From the NCBI GenBank assembly GCA_024699045.1, contig JAILQK010000033.1:1-53383 (forward strand): a stretch of DNA of 53,383 nucleotides, in the 5' to 3' direction. The DNA comes from Lachnospiraceae bacterium (GTDB taxonomy: Bacteria; Bacillota; Clostridia; Lachnospirales; Lachnospiraceae). The position numbers were made by a program, and so were the translations under genes. The notes below the pieces were generated by a model. The model was not told the origin of the DNA. It did not search any database and was given only the letters and a program-made list of their open reading frames with translations. Numbering within the stretch: position 1 is the first letter of the stretch; each line of letters opens with the position of its first letter. This document shows positions 44,828-52,758 of this stretch, piece after piece.

Positions 44828-46603
44828 TCAGGCTTTCGCGTCAAACGAAGTATACTGGATCAATTTCGTATTCTTGCCCTTGTCAAACATTATCTCCGGA
44901 ACGGTCTTATTCTCACTGTTAAGTGAAACATCGCTGTGCATATGATAACCTCTGTTATTGATCTTTTCATCCAATTCCGGCAGATGTTCAGCGATGAAAT
45001 CAATGATGTCCTCATTCTGGAGGATAAAATGCGTGTTGACCACCCCCTCGGGATTCATGGAAACATGGACATCCATGGTCCCCAGATGGGTCATATCAAG
45101 ATGCAGGAGGGCCGAGACATTACCGTCTCCCGATGCCAGCTTCTTTTTATTGGTGTAGATGTACAGATCCCCGTGCTGTGCCTCGGATGCCATTTTGAGC
45201 GGCATCTGCATATAGGTGAAGACCTGGTTCATCTGGTTCATAAAATCTATATTGTCATGAAGATTCTGATTTGCCGTCGCAAGGGTGGTATCCCCTCTTC
45301 CCGATGAAAGGAGTACCTCCTGAGCCTTCGCGGTATCCCTCACGACCTTCTGGAAGTATTCCTGAACCTTTTCTTTATCGGCCATCTCCTCGGGCTTCAT
45401 CAAAAGCTCATTCATGATCTCATTCTTTACAAGTTTCGAGTACTCCGGGGTTTTGATCAGATGCCTGACCTGCTCCGAAAACTGCTGCAGTTCTTCACCG
45501 GAAAGTCCCTCTTTCCCCTGCGCGATCGCATTTCTGATGAGATTCAGGGTATCCCTTGTGTTAAGCTCGTCTCCCTGAAGCTTATCGGTAAGATTTTTCG
45601 GAACCCCGAGCTTATTCAGCTCTTCCGCAAGCTGCTCTTTCTCCTCGGGGGTATAAAGCTCCTCCAATGCACCGGTGACCGTATTGTCACCGTAAAACCC
45701 GGGCTTTGCGGCTCCGTCCTTTACCGTTATCTCAGGCTGACCGGCAAGAGCCTCACCCTCAACCGGGATCTGTCCTGCAGGGTTCTCCGAAGCCACTGCT
45801 TCTCCCTGTTTGCCGGCTGCCGCAGCCTCATCGGGAACCGCCCCCTGACCTTCGCCCGCAGCTGCCTCTGCAGTCTCCGCAGCGAGCGCCTTTGCCTCGC
45901 TTAAGAGGTTTCCAAGCTCCGGATCGGCTTCTCCCACAAAAATATCAAGCAGCATGTTGTTCATCGAAAGCGATTCTCCCGCCACCTCGGAAAATCCGGA
46001 AGCGATCCCGCCGACATGCTCTGCGATCTGATGCGCGTTGTTGCGGTAGATCTCAAACTGCTGCACGGTCTCCGGATTCAGGGGAATATCAAGCGCTTTC
46101 ATATTGACTATGGATGACGGCGCCGCATCGGGATAATTATTGACCGTACGCGCCATATCGAGCAGACTGTCGGCATCTATCTTCTGCCCCTGCTCCATCA
46201 TTGCTTTCACCATCTCGGAGCTTCTGGCATCATAGGGAAGCCCGGCTTCTCCGAGCGCTTTTGCGACCTGATTCTCTCCCGTGAGATTGGCGTAAAGAGG
46301 AGTCAGCTGAACCTTTCCTCCTGCATTCGAAGTGACCTCAAAGGACATCGTCTGCCCTATCTGGAGCTTCATCATAGTCGAAAGCTTTGCCGAGATCTGG
46401 CTCTTGTCGGATAATAAAAGCTGCAGCGTCTGGCCGGACATATCCGCTATCTTTCCGGTAAAAACGTCTCCGACATTCATCCCCTGGATCTGATTCGCAA
46501 GGGATGTTCCGGAACGCTGGACCTGAGCCTGCTGCATCTGGGAAGTGTCAGCGATCTGATTCTGATTATTGTTTATTAGATTGGAGTTGACTCTTATATT
46601 CAT
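44828..46603 (-). CDS. FliK-like flagellar hook-length control protein
   Basis: The protein (591 residues) has an N-terminal domain with VGDVFTGKIADMSGQTLQLLL. A long Ala/Glu/Gly-rich middle part spans about 240-300 (AAAGEGQGAVPDEAAAAGKQ). A C-terminal part at about 480-580 resembles the FliK hook-length domain (LHLDMTHLGTMDVHVSMNPE). The family is weakly conserved and it could be called a DUF protein instead. No other flagellar genes are in the window; it sits between rnhB and the FlhB-like gene. The ribosome site is weak. Confidence 0.7.
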   Translation of the reverse strand: MNIRVNSNLINNNQNQIADTSQMQQAQVQRSGTSLANQIQGMNVGDVFTGKIADMSGQTLQLLLSDKSQISAKLSTMMKLQIGQTMSFEVTSNAGGKVQLTPLYANLTGENQVAKALGEAGLPYDARSSEMVKAMMEQGQKIDADSLLDMARTVNNYPDAAPSSIVNMKALDIPLNPETVQQFEIYRNNAHQIAEHVGGIASGFSEVAGESLSMNNMLLDIFVGEADPELGNLLSEAKALAAETAEAAAGEGQGAVPDEAAAAGKQGEAVASENPAGQIPVEGEALAGQPEITVKDGAAKPGFYGDNTVTGALEELYTPEEKEQLAEELNKLGVPKNLTDKLQGDELNTRDTLNLIRNAIAQGKEGLSGEELQQFSEQVRHLIKTPEYSKLVKNEIMNELLMKPEEMADKEKVQEYFQKVVRDTAKAQEVLLSSGRGDTTLATANQNLHDNIDFMNQMNQVFTYMQMPLKMASEAQHGDLYIYTNKKKLASGDGNVSALLHLDMTHLGTMDVHVSMNPEGVVNTHFILQNEDIIDFIAEHLPELDEKINNRGYHMHSDVSLNSENKTVPEIMFDKGKNTKLIQYTSFDAKA

Positions 46604-46621
46604 TATCTAAAACCAAACGGG

Positions 46622-47275
46622 TCAAACGTGATCATGGATGAAAGATCTCCGGTGTATCGGAGTCACCCCGAGCTCTTTCAGGGCCGCCCTGTGCTCCGCC
46701 GTCCCGTATCCCATATTCCTTTCAAATCCGTATCCCGGATACTCACCTGCATAGCCCTCCATGATACGGTCTCTGGTAACCTTTGCGATGACGGATGCCG
46801 CCGCGATGGATACAGACTTTGCGTCCCCCTTTATTATGGATTCCTGAGGGATATCGATCCCCGGGATATGCACTGCATCCACAAGTATTATATCGGGTCT
46901 GACAGTCAGTTTATTTATAGCTTCCCTCATGGCTTCAAGTGTAGCCTGAAGTATATTGATCTCATCTATCCGCTCCGGCCCCACCTCTGCCGTTGCATAG
47001 CATACGGCCTTCTCGCAGATCTCGGTATAAAGCGCTTCTCTTTTCTTTTTTGAAAGCTTTTTGGAATCATTGAGATAAAGTATCTCGCAGTCTTTCGGAA
47101 GGATCACCGCGCCTGCCATCACAGGACCCGCAAAAGGGCCCCTTCCGACCTCATCGATCCCGCAGATATACTCCTTGTCCGCATATTTCCTCTCATACTC
47201 GGACATGGAATAAAGCCTTTCTCTCTCGGCCTTAAGCTTAAGCTCAGCACGCGCTGCCTTCTCTTCCTTAGTCAT
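46622..47275 (-). CDS. rnhB: Ribonuclease HII
   Basis: Removes ribonucleotides from DNA and RNA primers. The 217-residue protein has the catalytic motif CGIDEVGRGPFAGP (D41, E42), DSKKLSKKKRE, and ILVDAVHIP with the third acidic residue; KVTRDRIM follows. The N-terminus has a basic, Lys/Glu-rich extension. GGGGG six bases before the ATG lies right at the end of the 8-base repeat tract that separates it from lepB. Confidence 0.96.
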   Translation of the reverse strand: MTKEEKAARAELKLKAERERLYSMSEYERKYADKEYICGIDEVGRGPFAGPVMAGAVILPKDCEILYLNDSKKLSKKKREALYTEICEKAVCYATAEVGPERIDEINILQATLEAMREAINKLTVRPDIILVDAVHIPGIDIPQESIIKGDAKSVSIAAASVIAKVTRDRIMEGYAGEYPGYGFERNMGYGTAEHRAALKELGVTPIHRRSFIHDHV

Positions 47276-47288
47276 ATTATCCCCCTTT

Positions 47289-47368
47289 GGACCGTTGGGT
47301 CGCTGGATCTTTGGATCCCTGGATCCCCGGATCGTTGGATGCTTGCAGCGTTGGATCCCTGGGTCCTT
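47289..47368. repeat. Ten 8-base tandem units in the rnhB leader
   Basis: Units of the form GGATCNYT start at 47289, 47297, 47305, 47313, 47321, 47329, 47337, 47345, 47353 and 47361, an exact 8-base period with substitutions but no length change. The unit at 47345 (GCAGCGTT) is the most diverged. The tract fills most of the gap between lepB and rnhB. Confidence 0.9.
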
Positions 47369-47391
47369 ATTCCGCCGGCTCTTACGATCCC

Positions 47392-47922
47392 TTAGTCGAT
47401 CCCGGAAAAAGGTCTGAGTCTTATGATAACCCGTCCTCTTATATTCTTGTCCCGGACGCTGCCTACCTCGAGCGCCCTGCTGTCTATCGAATTATTGCGG
47501 TTGTCTCCCAGAACAAAGTATTCATCATCGGCAAGCGTCACCCCGGGATCTCCCGCTCTGCCGGGATCTTTCATTATCTCACGGGCATACTTATCATCTA
47601 TCGCTACACCGTTTATATAGATAAGACCCGTTTCATCGATGCGTATGTGCTCTCCCGGAAGGCCGTAAACTCTCTTTATGAGCAAAACCCCCTCTACCGG
47701 AAATACAACGATGTCATATCTCTTTATCCCGCCGGTGCGGGCCGATATCTTCTCAATAAGGACATCATCCCCGTCCGAAAGCGTAGGCTCCATGGATGCG
47801 CCGACAACCACAACACGTTCAATAACAAATGCTCTTAATGCTATGGCAAGAACGATGACAAGCAGGATATAAAGGCTGAAGCTCAGCACATTGCCGGCCT
47901 TTTTCATTTTACGGCTGCTCAA
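47392..47922 (-). CDS. lepB: Signal peptidase I (first of two)
   Basis: This membrane serine-lysine peptidase (176 residues) removes signal peptides on the outer face. It has one N-terminal helix at about 12-32, the catalytic Ser43 in GASMEPTL, Lys83 in LLIKRVYGLPGE, and GDNRNNSIDSR. I accept the TTG at 47922 as start because GGGGAGG lies seven bases upstream, whereas the ATG at 47907 has no site. It overlaps rbgA by 14 bases. Confidence 0.93.
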   Translation of the reverse strand: MSSRKMKKAGNVLSFSLYILLVIVLAIALRAFVIERVVVVGASMEPTLSDGDDVLIEKISARTGGIKRYDIVVFPVEGVLLIKRVYGLPGEHIRIDETGLIYINGVAIDDKYAREIMKDPGRAGDPGVTLADDEYFVLGDNRNNSIDSRALEVGSVRDKNIRGRVIIRLRPFSGID

Positions 47923-48751
47923 GAGATATCCTCCCCAGCTCTCCGCTCCTGAACGCGGTTATAAGGTGATCCCTTGCCCTTAACACATCTGGCTCCCCTC
48001 CGCTCCTCAGCATTGAAAGGCTCGTGGCAGTCTTGACGAGAGCTTCCTCCAAAGTGTCCGAAGCCGTTACACCGTATCTGTCGTTTAAGGTGTCCCCCGC
48101 TTCCTTCTGCATGATCGAAATGAGCTCTCCCGCAAGGTCATCCCTGTTGATCGCCTCATCATTCATCGATCCGATAAGAGCCAGATTCAGCTGAGAGGAA
48201 GGATCATCTATCCTCGGCCAGAGGATGCCGGGAGTGTCCATCAGATCCACCCCTTTTTTAACCGATATCCACTGCTTTCCTTTCGTAACGCCCGGTTTGT
48301 TTCCTGTCTTTGCTATATTCTTTTTACACAGCGAATTGATAAAGGTTGATTTTCCCACATTAGGGATCCCTGCGACCATAAGTCTTACAGGCCTGTTTTT
48401 GATCCCGCGCTTAAGATCTCTCTCTCGTTTTTTGGAAGCCGCCTCATCGATGACCCGGTCAACACTCTTAAAGCCCTGCTTTTCCTTGCTGTTGAGGGAA
48501 ACGGCTCTGAGTCCGTCCTCCCTGAAATGAGCGATCCATTCATCGGTAACTTCATCGTTTGCAAGGTCAGCTTTATTAAGGACTATTATCCTCTCCTTTT
48601 CCCTTCCGAGATTTTCGATATCCGGATTTCTGGTGGCAAAAGGAGCTCTGGCATCCACAAGCTCAACTATCACATCTATGAGCTTTATATCCTCAAGCAT
48701 GGCCCTTTTGGCCTTTGCCATATGTCCGGGGTACCAGTTATAGACAGCCAT
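47909..48751 (-). CDS. rbgA: Ribosome biogenesis GTPase RbgA (YlqF)
   Basis: This circularly permuted GTPase (280 residues) is needed for late 50S assembly. It starts MAVYNWYPGHMAKAKRAM, the family-typical N-terminus, then NKADL (G4) precedes GIPNVGKST (G1) and DTPGI (G3), the permuted order. The ATG at 48751 overlaps the upstream lepB stop (TGATG) and has GAGG at a good distance. The gene order lepB-rbgA-lepB-rnhB after rplS is the usual Bacillota arrangement with an extra lepB. Confidence 0.95.
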   Translation of the reverse strand: MAVYNWYPGHMAKAKRAMLEDIKLIDVIVELVDARAPFATRNPDIENLGREKERIIVLNKADLANDEVTDEWIAHFREDGLRAVSLNSKEKQGFKSVDRVIDEAASKKRERDLKRGIKNRPVRLMVAGIPNVGKSTFINSLCKKNIAKTGNKPGVTKGKQWISVKKGVDLMDTPGILWPRIDDPSSQLNLALIGSMNDEAINRDDLAGELISIMQKEAGDTLNDRYGVTASDTLEEALVKTATSLSMLRSGGEPDVLRARDHLITAFRSGELGRISLEQP

Positions 48752-49338
48752 CAATGTATCCTCCCGAGGCCCTCTGTTCCGCCGGCCATGTGGAACCACG
48801 CCTTGCCGATTATCGTATCAAGCTTGACGTTTCCTATGTTTGCATTACGTGAATCATCCGAGGAGTTCGGATTGTCCCCCATGACAAAGAACTCATCCTC
48901 ACCGACAGTTATATCTAGCGCCGCGATCCCCGGATTTGCGATATTGTCGGAATAGAATTCCGTGGGCTCGTTATTTACATAGAGGATCCCGTCCATGATA
49001 CGGACAGTGTCCCCCGGGACCGCAACGACTCTCTTGACGTAGGTGTGCGCATTCTCGTTTCCGTTCGGCTTAAAGACCACCACGTCCCCCTGCCCGGGTT
49101 CAAAAATATTATATACCAGACGGTTTATCATTATCTCCTGTCCGTTGACGAGAGATGGCTCCATGGAATCTCCTATTATCGTGGTCCTTACCCCGAAAGC
49201 AAACACCATGACATAAGCCATGAGGATCGCTCCGGCTATTATGGCGACCCATGAAATAAAAGCATATACCTGCCTCGCCGTTATCAGCTTCTTTTTTTCG
49301 TAAAATACAAGACCGTTGGTCTGTTTGCGCTTAAACAT
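48751..49338 (-). CDS. lepB: Signal peptidase I (second of two)
   Basis: This membrane signal peptidase (195 residues from the ATG at 49338) has a helix at about 28-50, Ser58 in GDSMEPSL, Lys102 in YVKRVVAVPGD and GDNPNSSDDSR. It is about 20 residues longer than the other copy and differs in the loop after the serine. I use 49338 rather than an ATG at 49374, because the latter lies inside the rplS terminator hairpin. The chosen ATG follows the terminator T-run by only 17 bases and has no clear ribosome site, so its expression may depend on read-through. Confidence 0.92.
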   Translation of the reverse strand: MFKRKQTNGLVFYEKKKLITARQVYAFISWVAIIAGAILMAYVMVFAFGVRTTIIGDSMEPSLVNGQEIMINRLVYNIFEPGQGDVVVFKPNGNENAHTYVKRVVAVPGDTVRIMDGILYVNNEPTEFYSDNIANPGIAALDITVGEDEFFVMGDNPNSSDDSRNANIGNVKLDTIIGKAWFHMAGGTEGLGRIH

Positions 49339-49355
49339 GATAAGAATGATACCAC

Positions 49356-49386
49356 AAAAAAAGAGCTCATGCACTCTCGCATGAGC
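49356..49386 (-). terminator. Rho-independent terminator after rplS
   Basis: GCTCATGC (49379-49386 read on the minus strand) pairs perfectly with GCATGAGC (49365-49372) around a 6-base loop, followed by seven T. It stands 19 bases after the rplS stop. Confidence 0.9.
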
Positions 49387-49404
49387 CCTTATGATACAGC
49401 GGTT

Positions 49405-49755
49405 TTATTCTGCAGCCTTGACCTTAGCCCTCTTACCGGTGAGCTTCCTCAGATAGAAGAGCTTGTTCCTTCTGACCTTACCTCTGCGTACAACCTCTAC
49501 CTTTTCGATATTAGGTGAATGTAACGGCCAGGTCTTCTCAACTCCGACACCGTTTGAAAGCTTTCTTACAGTAAATGTAGCTCTTGAGGAATTACCGCCC
49601 TGCTTCTTCAAAACGGTTCCCTCAAATATCTGGATCCTCTCGCGGTTACCCTCGCGGATCTTATTGTGGACCTTTACCGTATCTCCCACATTAAATTCCG
49701 ATACTTCCTTTTTCTTCTGTTCTTCTTCGATCTCCCTGATGATATCAGTGTTCAT
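49405..49755 (-). CDS. rplS: 50S ribosomal protein L19
   Basis: The 116-residue ribosomal protein carries [40 protein letters not shown] and [19 protein letters not shown], all standard L19 blocks. GGAGG precedes the ATG. A possible -10 (TATAAA) on the minus strand near 49855 would give a leader of about 85 bases. rplS normally follows trmD directly; here the dlt-like module and the acyl carrier gene come between. A strong terminator follows. Confidence 0.97.
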   Translation of the reverse strand: MNTDIIREIEEEQKKKEVSEFNVGDTVKVHNKIREGNRERIQIFEGTVLKKQGGNSSRATFTVRKLSNGVGVEKTWPLHSPNIEKVEVVRRGKVRRNKLFYLRKLTGKRAKVKAAE

Positions 49756-49970
49756 ATATGTTTCCTCCTGTATGTAAAAATCCGACGTTCATGCTCAGGA
49801 TCCGTTAACCCATGCCTTACGGCTATATCACTGTCTGTCAACGGTTCATTGGTTTATACCGTATGGTCTTACGATCTTAAAAAATGCCATACCAAAGCAG
49901 AGGACCATCAAAGTCTCGCAACTTATGAATAATAACACAAACCCCGTCTTATTATCAAGCATTCTTTTAC

Positions 49971-49999
49971 TTGATTTTTTCCCCCCACTTAACGATAAT
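49971..49999 (+). promoter_or_regulatory. Promoter of the acyl carrier protein gene
   Basis: TTGATT (49971-49976), a 17-base spacer containing CCCCCC, and GATAAT (49994-49999) precede the ATG by 26 bases, with TAAGGAGG between. Confidence 0.65.
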
Positions 50000-50025
50000 G
50001 TATCTGCACGCTTAAGGAGGATAAA

Positions 50026-50262
50026 ATGGACACAAAAGAGAAACTGCAGGATGTATTCAGAGACGTATTTGACGATGACGATATCGAGATCTTTGCCGAG
50101 ACCACTGCCGATGATATAGAAGCCTGGGATTCGCTTTCGCACATTCAGCTTATAGTCGCGGTCGAAAAGGCCTTCGGACTCAAGTTCACCACCGTGGAAG
50201 TCATGAAGCTCAAAAACGTAGGTGAGTTCATCGCGCTCATAGACAAAAAAAGAGCAAAATAG
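50026..50262 (+). CDS. Acyl carrier protein (DltC-like or AcpP-like)
   Basis: This 78-residue acidic carrier protein has its 4'-phosphopantetheine attachment serine in AWDSLSHIQL (S36). It begins KEKLQDVFRDVFDD and ends with FIALIDKKRAK. It has its own promoter and a strong AAGGAGG site. It faces the MBOAT/SGNH operon and ends two bases before the stop of the DltX-like microprotein. Its place beside that module suggests it carries the acyl or aminoacyl group for it, like DltC. A role in fatty acid or other biosynthesis cannot be excluded. Confidence 0.88.
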   Translation: MDTKEKLQDVFRDVFDDDDIEIFAETTADDIEAWDSLSHIQLIVAVEKAFGLKFTTVEVMKLKNVGEFIALIDKKRAK

Positions 50263-50264
50263 TA

Positions 50265-50369
50265 TCAGAATCCCTGATAGAGCACGGTAACATTCGTTGC
50301 GTGGAATACCGCAAATATAACTATCGCTATTTTGAATCCGAGCCAGATGATTCTCAAAATATCCTTCAT
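50265..50369 (-). CDS. DltX-like 34-residue membrane microprotein
   Basis: This tiny gene encodes a short basic start (MKDILRIIWLGFK), one membrane helix (IAIVIFAVFHA) and the terminal residues VTVLYQGF. Lone-helix peptides ending in an aromatic Y-x-x-F motif at the very C-terminus are the hallmark of DltX, which binds DltB and DltD and is needed for D-alanyl transfer. AGAGG lies eight bases before the ATG. It follows the MBOAT gene on the same strand after 158 bases, a gap with three 13-base repeats and a small hairpin (50397-50414) but no other gene. Family membership is my inference from size, topology, tail and context. Confidence 0.65.
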   Translation of the reverse strand: MKDILRIIWLGFKIAIVIFAVFHATNVTVLYQGF

Positions 50370-50485
50370 TTCACTAACCTCTTTTAAACCCTGATCTGAC
50401 GGTCTCTGCCGTCACCCTCTTCTTTCGGCCTGTCACGCCGTCTTCGTATATCGAATCCGTTTATCAGTCTCTTTCAATCATCCGT

Positions 50486-50523
50486 TCTGTAGATCCACTC
50501 TGTAGATCCACTCTGTAGTCCAC
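50486..50523. repeat. Three 13-base tandem copies upstream of the DltX-like gene
   Basis: TCTGTAGATCCAC occurs at 50486-50498 and 50499-50511, and a third copy at 50512-50523 lacks one base. It lies directly after the MBOAT stop in the gap before the microprotein gene. Confidence 0.88.
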
Positions 50524-50527
50524 CCTT

Positions 50528-51730
50528 TCATCTTGTCAAAAAGCCCACTACATCGTAGCCGACGAATGAAAAGGTAAGACAGATATAACCCCAGGTCACG
50601 CACCTTTGCACGAAAATACAGACTTTATTCGTTGTCCAGAACTTATTCTGCTCTTTGGTCAGATGCTCCTTCCTGAACTTCTTGATAATAAGCGCCAATA
50701 CGATCCCGAGGCCCTGACACATACCGTATATCAGATAGTTTATATCCGTGCCGTGCCAGATACCGGCTATCGCAAAGGTCACAAAAAGCGAGATATACTG
50801 CATAAGATGCAGATTCTTCCCAAAGCGGGACGATATCAGACACTTAAAGAGCGGGGAATAAATATAATCCCTTATCCACTCCGAAAGCGTGATATGATGC
50901 CTGTTCCAGAACTCGACAACCGAACGCGCCAGATACGGACGGTTAAAGTTTTCGTGTATCTTAAATCCTGCCAGAGCGCCGAAGCCGATCACTATATCGC
51001 AATATCCCGAAAAATTAAAATAGATGTACCAGCCGTTAAACAGCGCAAATACACAGAAAGCCGCCGTCGCAGTGAGCGCTCCGCTGTGTCCCGTAAGGCC
51101 GTCAAACCATTTCCCGGCCCAGTAACCGCAAAAGGCCGACAGCACATATACCTTTAAAAACCCGTTTACAACCCTGTTGATTCCCGAAAAGATCTCCTCC
51201 TTATCCAAAGGCTGCTGCTCTTTATAAAAATCCTCGGTAAACTCCTGATATCTCAGGATGGGACCTGCAAGAAGCGTATACATATCCAGGATATAGTTCA
51301 GGTAATCCGGAAGGCTGACCCTTACCCCCTCCTCCTCGAGATATTCATAATGCATTATGAAATCGATCTCACGGAAAAGGAAATAAGACAGTCCCAGGAT
51401 CTTAAACCCCAATATAAACGGGATGTGAAAAAGATCCGATATAAATCCGTACTGCATCAGATATATGAATACCACCGTCATCAGGGCGATCAAAAGAGGT
51501 CTGAGCCTTCCGTCCCTGTATCGTGATACCGGTCCGGCCAAAAAATAGGGAGTAAGAACCCACGCCGCCACGATGACAAGCTGGATCCCCGATTTAATGG
51601 TCAGCAGATACAGCAGCAGGTTCATGGCAAGAAATATATACTTTCTGGACTTATGATCGTTTCGGAGCAGGAACGGTCCGATCGCAAGAAAAGCTATATA
51701 TATCAAAGAATCAGTAGTTATCGATATCAT
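50528..51730 (-). CDS. MBOAT family O-acyltransferase (DltB/AlgI-like)
   Basis: This 400-residue polytopic membrane acyltransferase has about ten helices. The MBOAT signature is present: WNRHHITLSEWIRDYIYSPL around residues 275-294, and the catalytic histidine in GIWHGTD (H326). NFSGYCDIVIGFGALAGF is also typical. Such enzymes move an acyl or D-alanyl group across the membrane and onto a cell-surface polymer with an SGNH partner. Its ATG overlaps the SGNH gene stop by four bases. DltB would have a DltA ligase nearby, and none is in the window, so the donor may be acetyl or another acyl group. Confidence 0.9.
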   Translation of the reverse strand: MISITTDSLIYIAFLAIGPFLLRNDHKSRKYIFLAMNLLLYLLTIKSGIQLVIVAAWVLTPYFLAGPVSRYRDGRLRPLLIALMTVVFIYLMQYGFISDLFHIPFILGFKILGLSYFLFREIDFIMHYEYLEEEGVRVSLPDYLNYILDMYTLLAGPILRYQEFTEDFYKEQQPLDKEEIFSGINRVVNGFLKVYVLSAFCGYWAGKWFDGLTGHSGALTATAAFCVFALFNGWYIYFNFSGYCDIVIGFGALAGFKIHENFNRPYLARSVVEFWNRHHITLSEWIRDYIYSPLFKCLISSRFGKNLHLMQYISLFVTFAIAGIWHGTDINYLIYGMCQGLGIVLALIIKKFRKEHLTKEQNKFWTTNKVCIFVQRCVTWGYICLTFSFVGYDVVGFLTR

Positions 51731-52752
51731 TTTTCAAGTATCTCCGAAATGTCGGACGAAAGCTTTTCCGTAAGCTCTTTCCCGGCCTCATAGCCCAGAT
51801 GGACTCCATCACAGAAATCGCTGTCTTTGTAATCATGCATATGATCCGTATAGGGTATCCCTTTCTCGTTAAGCATCGGGATAAATTCATTTTCGACGTA
51901 TTCCGTATACTGCCGGCCGTAATCGGTAGCGGCCAGGCCTTCGGGTATGGGCGCGATCCAGACTATAAGCTGATGTTCGGAGTTTATGGTCTCTATCAAA
52001 GACTGAAGATCCGCTTTCATATCATCCGTCATGTTACAGCTTTCCGCCACGAAATCATAATTGAAATAATCATTCCTGAAATTTCCGGGGACGACAGGCC
52101 GGTCACTTCCGGTCTGCATCTTCTCGACTGTCTGGGTAAAGACATCAAATCCAAGCTCCCAGAGATTTTCTATGCTGATAAGACAGCGGTTGATACGGTA
52201 TAACGGCGACAGCAGACCGGAAGCCCTGACTGTCTCCTCATCTTCCGTTATCTTGTAGGCCCCCCATTTATCGACTATAGTCCGGGTTATTGTGGTTTCC
52301 ATATCCCTGAAGGTGGAAAAAGACATCTCCAGAAGGATAACATCCGAATCCCCGGCGGCTGAAGCCTTGTACAGGCCGTACAATTCCCTGTCCGACTTCC
52401 AGCATCCGTTGCCGCAGACAAGGAAATGATACTCATAACCTCCGGGCGTACCCGCTACACTCGGATCAAAAGGAATGACCGATAATGACGAACCTATCGT
52501 TACCAGACTTTTTTCCGTATCCTTTATGGCGTCGAGCTCATCGATAAATGACTCGTCTACGATATGGAGCCCGTTCTTATACCAGGGGGCTGATATCTCC
52601 GGCACGCCGGCTTCATATGCGGCACGGTATTTTTTGTTAAGATATCCGGTGACGGCTGTTGAAACTGCTTCAAAAACAAATATTAAAATAATAGCGGTAA
52701 CAAGGGTTGCAATAGATATTATAAGATATTTAACTAATCCTTTACGGTTCAT
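51727..52752 (-). CDS. Membrane-anchored SGNH hydrolase-like protein (DltD-like)
   Basis: The protein (341 residues) has one N-terminal helix at about 9-30 and an extracellular SGNH domain. The nucleophile block is TIGSSLS (Ser88 or Ser89), and the Asp-His pair is in CDGVHLGYEAG (D315, H318), the DxxH arrangement. It starts only six bases after the trmD stop and overlaps the MBOAT gene by four bases. A partner role in surface-polymer acylation follows from the pairing, as for DltD or AlgX/PatB. Overall sequence is not close to classical DltD. Confidence 0.83.
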   Translation of the reverse strand: MNRKGLVKYLIISIATLVTAIILIFVFEAVSTAVTGYLNKKYRAAYEAGVPEISAPWYKNGLHIVDESFIDELDAIKDTEKSLVTIGSSLSVIPFDPSVAGTPGGYEYHFLVCGNGCWKSDRELYGLYKASAAGDSDVILLEMSFSTFRDMETTITRTIVDKWGAYKITEDEETVRASGLLSPLYRINRCLISIENLWELGFDVFTQTVEKMQTGSDRPVVPGNFRNDYFNYDFVAESCNMTDDMKADLQSLIETINSEHQLIVWIAPIPEGLAATDYGRQYTEYVENEFIPMLNEKGIPYTDHMHDYKDSDFCDGVHLGYEAGKELTEKLSSDISEILEK

Positions 52753-52758
52753 TGCCTG

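Noticed and set aside
47287-47838. Long right-facing frame opposite lepB
   Set aside because: It translates the 8-base repeat and the complement of lepB, with no ribosome site; lepB has clear catalytic motifs.
49846-50142. 98-codon left-facing frame across the acyl carrier protein gene
   Set aside because: It overlaps the carrier gene, which has a promoter, GGAGG and the DSL motif; the frame itself shows no domain.
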